DNA of 64,000 nt from Marinoscillum sp049115815 (GCA_049115815.1 JAGDZO010000019.1:62001-126000), one strand, 5' to 3'; numbered from the stretch's first letter, positions 1 to 8,806 are shown. Notes: generated by a model not told the origin, from the sequence alone. A program made the numbers and translations.

Positions 1-1272
1 GTGAGCGCCGGGAATTCCTTCGGAATAATGATCCAGAAGATCAAACCCAATCAATCGATAGCTTACACTAAGGTGATCAAGCTAGGTGACAGAGACCGAG
101 CAGACGCTACGAGTATAATGTTTAATGTTTTCAATGACGTCACTATAGCAGGAGATGATTTATATATGACTGGTTCGTTTGAATTCAGTGCAGATTTTGG
201 CGATGGAGTCACCCTGACTAGTGATGGCCGAAATGATATGTTTGTTGTAAAGCTAAATGGATCAGGCCAAGCTCAGTGGGCCATCAAAGGAGGGGGTAGC
301 GGAAATGTATATGCGGAAATGGATCCAGGTGGATTAGCCGTGACAGCAGATGCCTCTGGAGAAAATGTATATGCTATTGCTAAACTCAATGCTTATCCGA
401 AAGGTGGAGGAACATTGGACGGCCAAGAGCTTAATCTTAGTGAGCACGGCGCAACTCTGGTACTTATGAAAATCAGCAAAGAAGGAAAAGTTCTTTGGTT
501 CAAAAAAGCTCCGGCAGGTACTGGTGGATCAAATGCCGATATGTCTTTAGATGGCGCAGGCAATCTATATATATCAGGATCCACAGCATTCTTCCTGGAA
601 TGGGACGGTGATAAAAAGAATGTTAATGGTCTGTTTGATGCCTTTGTCATGAAACTTGATCCAAAGGGAAACTTTATTTGGAGTAAAATATTTGGCAGTG
701 ACGGGATAGATAACTTCTCTAGTATGAGTGTAGATGAAGAAGGAAATATCGCTCTATTCGGCACATTCAAAGCCGGTACATCTATTGACGGAACAATGAT
801 TATCGAACCAAAGTCATCTGTCATGAGCCTTGCCAATATATCCATGTCGATGAATAGCGACGGAGTAGTGACCTCTGTAAATCAGTTCGATGGAAAATCA
901 ATCATTGATATACCTCAATATGGATTGTCAACCTCAGGAGGCAAAGTATTATTCTCATTAGCGGGAAAAACAAAGTTGAATGGTGAAAAGATCAAGGAGC
1001 TTGGCTATTACTCTCAAAGTTCAACAGGAGAAGTAAAATTTGAATACAACCCTACGTATGACTCACCGGCTTACACGCTCATTCCAGCTGGTATACAAAA
1101 ATCAGATGACTCTTTCTATTTGCTAGGCAAGCTTATGAAAACCTCAGAGCTCATAGCCAGCGTAGCAGGTGCTAAGGCGGGCGCATTGATAGAAAAGCAA
1201 ACCAACAAAAACTGGGTGTACAAAAAGGACCTAGATGTCGGACTATTATTATTGAAAATCAACATAGACTAA
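1..1272 (+). CDS. Beta-propeller (SBBP-like) repeat protein, 5' end outside window
   Basis: The frame is open from the first base, so the 423 residues seen are probably the C-terminal part of a longer protein; the GTG at base 1 need not be the start. Blade-like units recur, each with a hydrophobic strand, a 'VKLNGSGQAQW' or 'MKLDPKGNFIWSK' turn and a following 'G.GNLYISG' or 'EGNIALFGTF' strand, for example around residues 75-100, 150-200 and 215-260. This is the pattern of SBBP/delta-60-type propellers of secreted Bacteroidota proteins. No enzyme motif or sorting domain is visible at the C-terminus. The next gene starts 7 bp downstream, so the two are probably cotranscribed. A surface or periplasmic binding role is inferred only from the fold. 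Confidence 0.6.
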   Translation: MSAGNSFGIMIQKIKPNQSIAYTKVIKLGDRDRADATSIMFNVFNDVTIAGDDLYMTGSFEFSADFGDGVTLTSDGRNDMFVVKLNGSGQAQWAIKGGGSGNVYAEMDPGGLAVTADASGENVYAIAKLNAYPKGGGTLDGQELNLSEHGATLVLMKISKEGKVLWFKKAPAGTGGSNADMSLDGAGNLYISGSTAFFLEWDGDKKNVNGLFDAFVMKLDPKGNFIWSKIFGSDGIDNFSSMSVDEEGNIALFGTFKAGTSIDGTMIIEPKSSVMSLANISMSMNSDGVVTSVNQFDGKSIIDIPQYGLSTSGGKVLFSLAGKTKLNGEKIKELGYYSQSSTGEVKFEYNPTYDSPAYTLIPAGIQKSDDSFYLLGKLMKTSELIASVAGAKAGALIEKQTNKNWVYKKDLDVGLLLLKINID

Positions 1273-1279
1273 TTAAAAT

Positions 1280-1951
1280 ATGAAAAAGCTATTATTATCA
1301 TTTATTCTACTTGTCGCTTTCAATTACTTGGTAATTGGTCAAGACAATGTGAAAGCAGAGGCTTATAAAGCCAACAATGTCAACTACTTCATCAAAAGTG
1401 TGCCCGAAGCGAAGTACGAAATAGTAGGAGAGCAAAAGGTCACCGGGGTAGGTAAAACTACAAGTTATACCGCCGGTCTTCATGGTGCTGCTGGATACAA
1501 TCAAGTACAGCAAGGCATTGCTGAGTTCAACGATAAGCAACTAAAACTTGCTAAAAAAGGAAAGGATGTTAAGTATGATGGCATCTTAGTTGACAAACCA
1601 AAACTTGTGCAGTTTATCAAACTTGAAAATGGAGCTAAGGGCGCAGGTTATGGAGCCGTAGGTGCAACAGCCATCTCCACCATTGAAGCCAAGTCTGGCA
1701 AAATCGTATTCTTCATGAGTAAGCCAAATCAGGACTTCACAGTGGTCACGGATATCACATATAACCAAGGAGGTCTTGGAGAAACCATGCGTGGTGGCAA
1801 CAAGATGGATGTTGCCATCAATGGACTAATAGACAAAGGGAGAAGATGGGTGAAGAAAGGAAAAATTTCCAGTGACTTTGATGCGCTGCTTATTGATTAT
1901 AGCAGCATAGTCATGGGGCAAGTAAAAGGCCAGTTGATAAAATTTGATTAA
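1280..1951 (+). CDS. Secreted protein of unknown function
   Basis: The 223-residue product starts with a clear signal peptide (MKKLLLSF, hydrophobic stretch, then a likely cut after VIGQ near residue 21). The mature part is lysine- and glycine-rich, with no membrane helix and no motif I recognise. It contains a Gly/Ala-rich stretch near residues 115-130 and a possible second beta-rich half. It follows the propeller gene by 7 bp and is followed at once by a strong terminator, so it is the last gene of that unit. A periplasmic or surface location is likely; no function is proposed. Confidence 0.75.
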   Translation: MKKLLLSFILLVAFNYLVIGQDNVKAEAYKANNVNYFIKSVPEAKYEIVGEQKVTGVGKTTSYTAGLHGAAGYNQVQQGIAEFNDKQLKLAKKGKDVKYDGILVDKPKLVQFIKLENGAKGAGYGAVGATAISTIEAKSGKIVFFMSKPNQDFTVVTDITYNQGGLGETMRGGNKMDVAINGLIDKGRRWVKKGKISSDFDALLIDYSSIVMGQVKGQLIKFD

Positions 1952-1979
1952 TTAAACTTACCGCTAAGTGATGGTTATG

Positions 1980-2019
1980 ACCACCTCTCGGGCACTCAGC
2001 TTGACGAGGTGGTTTTTTT
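1980..2019 (+). terminator. Rho-independent terminator of the propeller/secreted-protein unit
   Basis: ACCACCTC at 1980-1987 pairs with GAGGTGGT at 2006-2013, followed by a run of seven T ending at 2019. It lies between the end of the plus-strand gene and the stop of the converging response regulator. Confidence 0.85.
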
Positions 2020-2020
2020 A

Positions 2021-2668
2021 TTATAATACAATCCAGCCCATCCTATAGCCATACTTGAGCAAGCCTACTACGCCCTTGACTTCTGTTTTCTTCAAGATGT
2101 TTTTTCGATGCGTTTCTACGGTTCTCCGAGAGATATAAAGTTGTTCGGCTATCTCCTCGTTGGATTTCTCCAAGGCAATTAATTGTAAGATTTCTTGTTC
2201 CCTGTCGGTTAACTGTACCGTCTGAGCGTCTATTCTTTTTTCCTCCTTATACTTATCGAGAATGATAGACATCACCTCATTACAGTAGTATGTGCTACCA
2301 TTAGCCACACGTGTAATCGCAGTGACCAACTCTTTTCGGTCGGTATTTTTCAGCACATAACCTTCCGCCTCTGCCATCATGATTTCTGTTACAGTCGGAC
2401 GGTCATCATGCATGGTGAGCACTATGATTTTGATCTCAGGATTGTGCTTTTTGACATGCTTGACCAATTCTGTACCATTCATATTGGGCATGTTGAGATC
2501 AGCCAATATGATATCCGGGGATGTCTCAGCTATAAGCTCAATCGCTTCTAGCCCGTCTCCTCCACGGCCTACTATCTCCAATCCTTCCACATCTTCTAAA
2601 AGGGAGACTATTCCTTCTAAGAAAAGTTCGTGATCATCAACTAACAATAGTTTGATAGGCTCTGTCAT
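2021..2668 (-). CDS. NarL/FixJ-family response regulator (REC + LuxR-type HTH)
   Basis: The 215-residue protein has an N-terminal receiver domain (about 5-120) and a C-terminal LuxR helix-turn-helix (about 150-212). The acidic pair D11-D12, phospho-acceptor D57 in 'ILADLNMP', the threonine of 'IIVLTMHD' and the lysine of 'YVLKNTD' are all present. The C-terminal part has the typical 'LTDREQEILQLIA' and 'EEIAEQLYISRRTVETHRK' elements. It is a DNA-binding regulator activated by phosphorylation. The histidine kinase encoded 181 bp upstream on the same strand belongs to the HisKA_3 class that normally pairs with NarL-type regulators, so it is the likely partner. A short decayed kinase tail lies in the gap and overlaps this gene's start. 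Confidence 0.92.
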   Translation of the reverse strand: MTEPIKLLLVDDHELFLEGIVSLLEDVEGLEIVGRGGDGLEAIELIAETSPDIILADLNMPNMNGTELVKHVKKHNPEIKIIVLTMHDDRPTVTEIMMAEAEGYVLKNTDRKELVTAITRVANGSTYYCNEVMSIILDKYKEEKRIDAQTVQLTDREQEILQLIALEKSNEEIAEQLYISRRTVETHRKNILKKTEVKGVVGLLKYGYRMGWIVL

Positions 2669-2816
2669 GTCTTGGAATTGTGAATTTGACGGTAGTTCCT
2701 TCTGCTAATTTAGAAAATATGTGCACTTCACAGCGTAAATATTTGATGCTGGTTGATTTTGTACCGCTCATTGCCATTATTCTTCTTGTATTGAACCTTG
2801 CAAAACACCAACGAAA
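2637..2816 (-). pseudogene. Possible remnant of a histidine kinase C-terminus
   Basis: On the minus strand this stretch reads open between stops. Near 2729-2664 it gives 'CEVHIFSKLAEGTTVKFTIP', which resembles the last beta-strands of a HATPase_c domain. The intact kinase just upstream ends 'LEVTSKIGHGTRVKVT', an obvious relative. No start, H-box or N-box is left, and the frame runs on out of phase 11 codons into the response regulator gene. I read it as the leftover 3' end of a duplicated or replaced kinase that once sat directly before the regulator. Chance similarity over about 20 residues is possible. Confidence 0.35.
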
Positions 2817-2849
2817 TTAAAAAACGTGAAGGCTTCCGTTCATTGAACA

Positions 2850-4730
2850 TTACTCTCTACATGTAACTTTCACTCGAGTCCCATGGCCAATTTTTGAGGT
2901 GACCTCCAATTTTGCATCTATCATATCGGCTCTGTACTGAATATTCTTCCAACCAATTCCTTTTGACTCGGAAATTTTGGCAACATCAAAACCTCGTCCA
3001 TTATCAGAAATAGTTAGAATTACAAAATCTTTCTGCTTAGTCAAACTCAACTTTAATTCAGTTGCATCGGCATATTTAAGTGCATTATTGATCGACTCCT
3101 GGGCAATTCGATACATACTGATAGACTGTGATTCTTGAAGTTTGATGTTCTCGTTGCTTTCGAAAATTCCTACAACATCTCCCGCCTCGTTGATCTTTCT
3201 TATGATGTCCTCTAATGCGGCTTGCAACCCTACATTCACCAAGGCATTTGGCATCATATTGTGAGATATGTTTCGCACTTCTTTCACCGCCATATCTATG
3301 ATTTTTAAAGAATTGGTCACCTTCGGTAGCTCTCCATTGTCCAATGAAGAAACGGTTATCCGCGCTGTAGAAAGCAATTGGCCCAAGCCATCATGAAGCT
3401 CTTGCGCTATGCGCTTACGCTCCTTCTCTTCCGCATCTACTACAGCTCTGAAACGCACGCTCTGCAACCTTTCTTTTTCCTCAGCCAATATTGCCTTTTG
3501 CTTATACTTATACCTGGCAAAAAACAAATAGGCCAGTATGATCAATAGTCCGGTAACAACCAAGATAGCCACCATTGTATTGCGAGTAGATCTAATCCTC
3601 AATTCCTGAATTTCAGACTCTGCTTTGAGCAGCTTTATCTCTTTGTCCTTTTGTTCAAGTTCGTACTTGGCCTGCAATTCCTCAATCACCCTCGTCTTAT
3701 CCAGTCCGCTTGTCGAATCTTTCAACAGCATGAACTCAGTTATATAATTGAAGGCATTTTGGTAATTCTCTTCTTCTTCAAAGGACTTATAAAGCGTCTC
3801 GAGTGCTCGTTTCTGTTCATCCAAAACGCCCACTTCTTTGGCCAGTTTTAAAGTTTCTTTAGCTCTGGATTTGGCTTGTGTTAAGTCTCCCCTTTGCAGT
3901 GCTATTTCTGCTAGACTATTATTGGTGAAGGCCGCTTCTTTCTTGTTGCCATATTCTAAATACAGCTCTAGCGCCCTTTTATGAAACTTCCCAGCTTCAT
4001 CCAGGTTGCCAAGCTTGCGGTGGGCAATTCCTATGTTCTCTATCGAATAGGGTATGAACTGAGCAATACCATTTTTTTCATACAACTCAATAGAGATATC
4101 TGAATAGTAAATAACACTATCATATTGCTCAAGTTCGAGAAATACCGATCCTAAATTACCAGTGGTAATGGCCTCCCCCAAAGCGTGTCCCATTCCTTGA
4201 TAAATTTTCAGCGCATTTGAATAGTACTCTCTTACATAATGGTAATTGCCTTCCTTTTTGTGGACAATGCCCAAGTTGTTGTACACTTTGGCTTTTCCTG
4301 CCTCATCATTGATGAGCTCGTAGTAGTTCAGAGAGGTCATGTACCGCTCAATTGCCTTTTGATTGTAACCACGCTCATCATAAATCACCCCCAAATTGTT
4401 ATACGCACCCGCTATTTCTAGCGTATCGGCTAACCTGAACCATCCATCCAGCGCACTATTCTGCAATGCCAATGCACTGTCATATTCATTGGCGTAGCGC
4501 AAAGCCACACTATAATTCTGCATTGCCGTTAGCGATAATTTGCTATTGGAATTCTGGGCACTGAGTTCTAGTGCTTGATGAGCGTATTCCTTTGATTTCT
4601 TGGGTTCACTGTACAAAAAGTCATCACTCAGCTGGATCAGAGATTGAATACTATCGTCAGAAATGACCGACTGTCCGTAAAGGTTGAGGATAAAACCGGA
4701 TGCGATAAAAAATAGCAAGGATCGAATCAT
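2850..4730 (-). CDS. TPR-containing sensor histidine kinase (HisKA_3/HATPase_c)
   Basis: The 626-residue protein begins with a signal-anchor-like segment (residues 1-20). About seven TPR units follow (roughly 60-330, several with the 'YNNLGVIYDERG' signature), then a coiled coil (345-380), one membrane helix (384-404) and a cytoplasmic kinase core. H446 in 'RIAQELHDGLGQLLS' is the HisKA_3 phosphorylation site; the N-box has N548/N549 and the G1 box is DNGRG at 576-580. The TPR part is therefore likely periplasmic and senses a peptide or protein signal, a common Bacteroidota design. The core differs from the HisKA cores of the two other TPR kinases in this window. Its likely target is the NarL-type regulator downstream. 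Confidence 0.9.
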   Translation of the reverse strand: MIRSLLFFIASGFILNLYGQSVISDDSIQSLIQLSDDFLYSEPKKSKEYAHQALELSAQNSNSKLSLTAMQNYSVALRYANEYDSALALQNSALDGWFRLADTLEIAGAYNNLGVIYDERGYNQKAIERYMTSLNYYELINDEAGKAKVYNNLGIVHKKEGNYHYVREYYSNALKIYQGMGHALGEAITTGNLGSVFLELEQYDSVIYYSDISIELYEKNGIAQFIPYSIENIGIAHRKLGNLDEAGKFHKRALELYLEYGNKKEAAFTNNSLAEIALQRGDLTQAKSRAKETLKLAKEVGVLDEQKRALETLYKSFEEEENYQNAFNYITEFMLLKDSTSGLDKTRVIEELQAKYELEQKDKEIKLLKAESEIQELRIRSTRNTMVAILVVTGLLIILAYLFFARYKYKQKAILAEEKERLQSVRFRAVVDAEEKERKRIAQELHDGLGQLLSTARITVSSLDNGELPKVTNSLKIIDMAVKEVRNISHNMMPNALVNVGLQAALEDIIRKINEAGDVVGIFESNENIKLQESQSISMYRIAQESINNALKYADATELKLSLTKQKDFVILTISDNGRGFDVAKISESKGIGWKNIQYRADMIDAKLEVTSKIGHGTRVKVTCRE

Positions 4731-4760
4731 CCCACAAAATATCCAATTTCGGCAATAAAA

Positions 4761-5744
4761 TTATCCTTGATCAATCTTTTGGGCTTGAACCAACTGAAAT
4801 ATGAACTCTGCGGCCAACTTAGCAGTTCTGCCATCGTCATATTTCGGATTCAATTCAGCTATATCGAAGCTGATTACCTTATTGCTTGGTATAATGTGCT
4901 TTAATAGCTGAGAAGCCAAGTCTGGCGAAAGTCCCATAGCAGCTGGCGCACTCACGCCCGGAGCAAATGCGCCACTAATCGCATCGAGATCAAGCGTAAT
5001 ATAGAGATGATCTACACGCTCGATAAACGCATCCACACGATCAAAAAGCCATTGGCGATCATTTTCTTGAATTTCTTCTAATAAGACAAAAGACTGGCCT
5101 GCTTCACCCATAAATTCAAAGAGCGCCGGTTGGTTTGCTGCTGGATTGATTCCTATCGGAAAATATTTAACCTCTGTTTTCTCTTGGCCATTTCGCCCAA
5201 GCAATTGCCTGAAAGGTGAACCAGAATGTGGGCCACTATCGTAAGTTCGCACGTCAAAGTGAGCATCAATATTGATGATACCTAGCGATTGATTTCCAGT
5301 TTGATGCAAGTAGTCTAGTATGCCACTGCCATGTCCATAGGCTATTTCGTGACCTCCTCCTAGCAGAATAGGAAAGTAGCCTGCATTCAATAGCTGTGAC
5401 ACCTTTTGAGCTAATTCGGCTTGTCCTCTTTCTAAGTCCTGATCTTCAACGGATACATTTCCTGCATCAAAAATCTTCAAATCAGCTGGATCAAAATGCA
5501 CAGCCAATTTCGCCATGGCTTTTCTAATCTGATTTGGGCCATCCTTTGCGCCTATCCGGCCATTGTTTCTCCTGACTCCTTCATCGGATTCAAATCCTAA
5601 GATTGCGATATACTGCCCTTTGGTTGGCTCAATATTTTGGTTCAGGTCAAGGAACTCAACTACGTGATGCCATAGGTATCCTGCAGCTCCCAATTCAGGA
5701 TCATTCCTGCCAGTCCATATCGTTTGATCACAAAGTTGATACAT
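4761..5744 (-). CDS. hutG: Formimidoylglutamase (arginase/agmatinase superfamily)
   Basis: The 327-residue protein is a ureohydrolase-fold enzyme. The Mn-binding motifs are complete: GGGHE (H132), 'INIDAHFDVR' (D160, H162, D164) and 'ITLDLDAISGAFAPG' (D252, D254). Formimidoylglutamase converts N-formimidoyl-L-glutamate to glutamate and formamide, the last step of one histidine degradation route. The assignment over arginase or agmatinase rests mainly on context: imidazolonepropionase, which makes the substrate precursor, lies 13 bp upstream on the same strand. The genes for histidase and urocanase are not in this window. Confidence 0.88.
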   Translation of the reverse strand: MYQLCDQTIWTGRNDPELGAAGYLWHHVVEFLDLNQNIEPTKGQYIAILGFESDEGVRRNNGRIGAKDGPNQIRKAMAKLAVHFDPADLKIFDAGNVSVEDQDLERGQAELAQKVSQLLNAGYFPILLGGGHEIAYGHGSGILDYLHQTGNQSLGIINIDAHFDVRTYDSGPHSGSPFRQLLGRNGQEKTEVKYFPIGINPAANQPALFEFMGEAGQSFVLLEEIQENDRQWLFDRVDAFIERVDHLYITLDLDAISGAFAPGVSAPAAMGLSPDLASQLLKHIIPSNKVISFDIAELNPKYDDGRTAKLAAEFIFQLVQAQKIDQG

Positions 5745-5757
5745 ATCTAGGTTTTCT

Positions 5758-6972
5758 TTAAATCAACTTCCCATTCTTCCAAACCATAGACGGCTTCATG
5801 CGGCCTTGTTGGTAAAAAATCTCCCGATAATCGCTGCATGGAAAACCAATCATATCTGCCTTTTCATTACTCGCCAGTCTCCCTCGATCCTTCAAACCAA
5901 GTGCTGCAGCTGATCGATAAGTCACACCCGCAATCAATTCTGCAGCTGATAGTTTTTCATAAATCCCCAGCAATGAAGCCTGCACGAGCAAATCTCCCAT
6001 GGGTGCAGAGCCTGGATTCCAATCTGTAGCAATCGCCACATTAGCTCCTGCATCCAATAACCTTCTGGCCGGAGTATAGCCCATTCCCAAGCCAAGAGAT
6101 GCTCCTGGCAGGGCTACTGCTACCACATCAGAATTGGCCATCGCCTCAATCTCCCTGTCACCCGACGCTTCCAGATGATCAGCACTTAATGCTTCGAGTT
6201 CTACTGCTAATTGGCTCCCTCCTGTGGTAAATTGATCTGCGTGTATAGCCAGTTGGAATCCTTGTTTTCGCGCCGCTACCAAATATGCTTTTGCTAGATT
6301 GGCCGGGAAGGCATGATCTTCAACAAAAATATCAACGCGCTGAGCCAACCCTTTGAGTCTTATCTCGGGCAGTAACTCGTGGGTAAGATGCTCCAAGAAT
6401 GCCCCATTTTCAAAATCAGTTGGGCATACATGAGCAGCCAAACACGTGGCTATCAGATCAGCATCCGCTTGAGTACGCGCTTCCTTAATAATTTTCAATA
6501 ATCTCAGTTCCTCATCTGGCAAGAGGCCATAGCCAGTTTTCACCTCAATGGTAGTGACTCCATCATGAATATGTCTGTCCGCTCTCTTGAGTAAACCAAC
6601 GAGCAAGTCCTGATCACTCGTTTGTTGTGTCTTGGACACGGAATCAAATATCCCCCCTCCACTTGCTAAAATTTCCTGATAAGTACGGCCCTCCATTCGC
6701 ATGGTATAATCCCGAGCACGACTACCTCCCCAGATCATATGCGTATGGCAATCAATCAGACCGGGCAATAAAACCGTCTCATGCTCGATGAGTTCATATC
6801 GAAAACTCTTGACATCAAAATCTTTGATTTTCCTAACTGCAACAATTTTACCATGATCGACGACCACCGCCCCTTGCTCAATTATTGTTAATTGGTCGTT
6901 GGAGAGTGAGCCCTTCAGGGAAAGTTTATCGAGTGATACGATCTGCGAAAATGGGCCTATGAGTGTTTGCAT
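5758..6972 (-). CDS. hutI: Imidazolonepropionase
   Basis: The 404-residue amidohydrolase hydrolyses 4-imidazolone-5-propanoate to N-formimidoyl-L-glutamate in histidine catabolism. Metal ligands fit the family: 'LIDCHTHMIWGG' (H76, H78), 'LAIHADQF' (H244) and 'IATDWNPGSAP' (D317); H181 and H266 of 'LSADHLEASGD' are further conserved positions. The length and the 'SRARDYTMRMEGRTYQEI' segment are typical of HutI. It is the first gene of a two-gene unit with hutG. No HutC-like repressor is nearby and no operator was recognised upstream. Confidence 0.93.
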   Translation of the reverse strand: MQTLIGPFSQIVSLDKLSLKGSLSNDQLTIIEQGAVVVDHGKIVAVRKIKDFDVKSFRYELIEHETVLLPGLIDCHTHMIWGGSRARDYTMRMEGRTYQEILASGGGIFDSVSKTQQTSDQDLLVGLLKRADRHIHDGVTTIEVKTGYGLLPDEELRLLKIIKEARTQADADLIATCLAAHVCPTDFENGAFLEHLTHELLPEIRLKGLAQRVDIFVEDHAFPANLAKAYLVAARKQGFQLAIHADQFTTGGSQLAVELEALSADHLEASGDREIEAMANSDVVAVALPGASLGLGMGYTPARRLLDAGANVAIATDWNPGSAPMGDLLVQASLLGIYEKLSAAELIAGVTYRSAAALGLKDRGRLASNEKADMIGFPCSDYREIFYQQGRMKPSMVWKNGKLI

Positions 6973-7054
6973 GTTGGGGGTGCTAATGCTTAAAAAATGT
7001 TGTCAGGTGAAAATAGTCAAGTCTAAGGACTTGATTGGATAGATCTCTGTTAAG

Positions 7055-8332
7055 TCAATAGCCATATTTCTCTTTCCACCGGTTCTTCAGAAACTTCCTC
7101 AATTCGTCTTCTCGAGCATTGTGCCCGGGATCATAAAATTTTGTACCCTCCAGTTCTTTGGGCAAAAATTCCATTTCAGCAAAATTGTTGGGGTGATTGT
7201 GAGCATACTTATAGCCTGTACCGTAACCCTGATCTTGCATCAGTTTGGTTGGAGCATTTCTGATGGCCATCGGCACTTGTAAATCTCCCTTACTAGACAC
7301 TGCTTGCTGTGCCTGGTTGATGGCCATATAGCTCGCATTGCTCTTGGCAGAACATGCCAAATAGGTCACGCATTGCGAAAGAATAATTCTAGACTCTGGG
7401 TATCCAATGACATTGACTGCCTGAAAAGCTGAAGTTGCCAATACCAAAGCTGTCGGATTGGCATTGCCAATATCTTCGGAAGCCAAGATAACTAGACGTC
7501 TCGCTATGAACTTCACATCTTCCCCTCCTTCTATCATTCTAGCCAAATAATAAACTGCTGCGTTGGGGTCACTTCCTCTTATTGACTTGATAAAGGCTGA
7601 GATAATGTCGTAATGCATTTCACCACTCTTATCATAGAGTACCGTTTTTCGCTGCACAATCGCTATCACTTTCTCGTCAGTAATGATGACCTTTTTTGGA
7701 TCTTCATCACTCTTCACGACTAGTTCCAGAATATTGAGAAGCTTTCGAGCATCTCCACCAGACAAATTGAAAAGAGCCTCTGTTTCTTTTAAGGTGACAT
7801 CTATTTTTTTGAGCTCTTCATCATTGGCCAATGCCTGTTCGATAATCGCTAGCAAATGACCTTTATCCAGATGATTCAAGGTGTAAACCTGACATCTCGA
7901 AAGCAAAGCAGCATTCACTTCAAAACTCGGGTTTTCAGTAGTCGCACCTATCAGTGAGACAGTCCCCTTCTCGACTGCACCTAGTAGTGCATCCTGCTGG
8001 CCTTTATTAAAGCGGTGAATCTCATCGATGAAAAGAATCGCTTTATTCCCAGTTCGGATATTGCCAATCACTTCTCTAATATCCTTCACTCCTGAGCTGA
8101 TAGCGCTCAAAGTATGAAATGGCATTTTCACCTGATTGGCAATGATGTTGGCCAAAGTGGTCTTACCAGTGCCTGGAGGTCCCCACAATATCATGGACGG
8201 AACCCTACCTGCATCTATCGATCTTTTCAAAATGCCCTTTTCTCCCACCAGATGCTCTTGACCTATCATCTCTGCGAGATTTGAAGGACGCATTCGCTCG
8301 GCTAATGGCTGATGATTTTGAAAGATCGACAT
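7055..8332 (-). CDS. rarA: Replication-associated recombination protein RarA (AAA ATPase)
   Basis: RarA/MgsA is a clamp-loader-like ATPase acting at stalled replication forks. Visible motifs are Walker A GPPGTGKTT, Walker B 'LFIDEIHRFNKGQQDALL', sensor 1 'GATTENPSFEV' and the C-terminal MgsA domain with 'IIEGGEDVKFIARRLVILASEDIG'. I place the start at the ATG at 8330-8332, giving 425 residues beginning MSIFQNHQPLAERMRP. A longer frame to 8368 would begin inside the T-run of the terminator of the upstream gene, so it is unlikely. The gene is probably transcribed alone. Confidence 0.93.
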   Translation of the reverse strand: MSIFQNHQPLAERMRPSNLAEMIGQEHLVGEKGILKRSIDAGRVPSMILWGPPGTGKTTLANIIANQVKMPFHTLSAISSGVKDIREVIGNIRTGNKAILFIDEIHRFNKGQQDALLGAVEKGTVSLIGATTENPSFEVNAALLSRCQVYTLNHLDKGHLLAIIEQALANDEELKKIDVTLKETEALFNLSGGDARKLLNILELVVKSDEDPKKVIITDEKVIAIVQRKTVLYDKSGEMHYDIISAFIKSIRGSDPNAAVYYLARMIEGGEDVKFIARRLVILASEDIGNANPTALVLATSAFQAVNVIGYPESRIILSQCVTYLACSAKSNASYMAINQAQQAVSSKGDLQVPMAIRNAPTKLMQDQGYGTGYKYAHNHPNNFAEMEFLPKELEGTKFYDPGHNAREDELRKFLKNRWKEKYGY

Positions 8333-8368
8333 GTCACAAATATAGGTTGGCTCCAGACTAAAAAGCAT

Positions 8369-8400
8369 AAAAAAACAGCTTTCCTGGGGCGGGAAAGCTG
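8369..8400 (-). terminator. Rho-independent terminator of the small unknown gene
   Basis: CAGCTTTCC at 8376-8384 pairs with GGAAAGCTG at 8392-8400. On the minus strand the stem is followed by seven T (8375-8369). It ends transcription from the 106-codon gene upstream and separates it from rarA. Confidence 0.85.
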
Positions 8401-8423
8401 CTCGAATAACTATTGGTTAAATG

Positions 8424-8744
8424 TTAATTATTTGACCTGGTCGTAATCTGGAGCTTTTTGATCACATGATTATAAAGCTCAGTATCAGATTTTCGGGGCA
8501 GATAATTGTTTTGTAGATAGCCAAAACATTCACTCAAAAATCGCCTCTTCTCTTCCTCAGAATTAAGTTCGATTGCGTCAGATTCGTCCCATTCTTCGAT
8601 GAGCTCCAAAGTGTCTTCCTTAGGTACCCCTAAGAATTGTCCTGTTCTGATGATTGCTTTCTTTCTTTTCTCAATTGGAGAGCTGAATTTCACCAACGTT
8701 GCTAAAGTTTGCATCGTTGACTTATCGATTTCTGTAAATATCAT
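8424..8744 (-). CDS. Small cytoplasmic protein of unknown function
   Basis: The 106-residue product is charged and probably all-helical, without signal peptide, membrane helix or Cys/His cluster. It begins MIFTEIDKSTMQTLATL and ends in a basic tail. I do not recognise its family. A compact helical fold of the TerB kind would suit its pattern of paired hydrophobic positions, but this is a guess. The gene is a single transcription unit: it has its own Bacteroidota promoter (8770-8800) overlapped by a perfect LacI/PurR-like palindrome, and its own terminator (8369-8400). The unusually clean regulation suggests a specific, repressible role. Confidence 0.75.
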   Translation of the reverse strand: MIFTEIDKSTMQTLATLVKFSSPIEKRKKAIIRTGQFLGVPKEDTLELIEEWDESDAIELNSEEEKRRFLSECFGYLQNNYLPRKSDTELYNHVIKKLQITTRSNN

Positions 8745-8769
8745 TAGGCGAATTATTTAATCTACAAAC

Positions 8770-8800
8770 CAAATGTAGGATTTTTGCAAACGTTTGCAAA
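8770..8800 (-). promoter_or_regulatory. Bacteroidota-type promoter of the 106-codon gene
   Basis: Read on the minus strand, TTTG (8800-8797) is followed after exactly 19 nt by TACATTTG (8777-8770). This matches the primary sigma factor pattern TTTG-N19-TAnnTTTG of Bacteroidota. The expected start of transcription is about 20 nt before the ATG. Confidence 0.7.
8783..8800. promoter_or_regulatory. Perfect 18-bp palindrome, LacI/PurR-family operator-like
   Basis: TTTGCAAACGTTTGCAAA is identical to its own reverse complement. Its core GCAAACGTTTGC is the classic recognition sequence of LacI/GalR/PurR-family repressors with a central CG. It covers the -33 box and half the spacer of the minus-strand promoter, so binding would block transcription of the small gene, and perhaps affect the plus-strand gene starting close by. 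No LacI-family gene is in the window. Confidence 0.6.
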
Positions 8801-8806
8801 ATCAAA

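Noticed and set aside
393..845. 150-codon minus-strand frame
   Set aside because: It is antisense to the propeller gene and the codon pattern follows the plus strand.
8333..8368. N-terminal extension of RarA by 12 residues
   Set aside because: The extra start would be in the T-run of the upstream terminator, and the family begins near the internal ATG at 8332.
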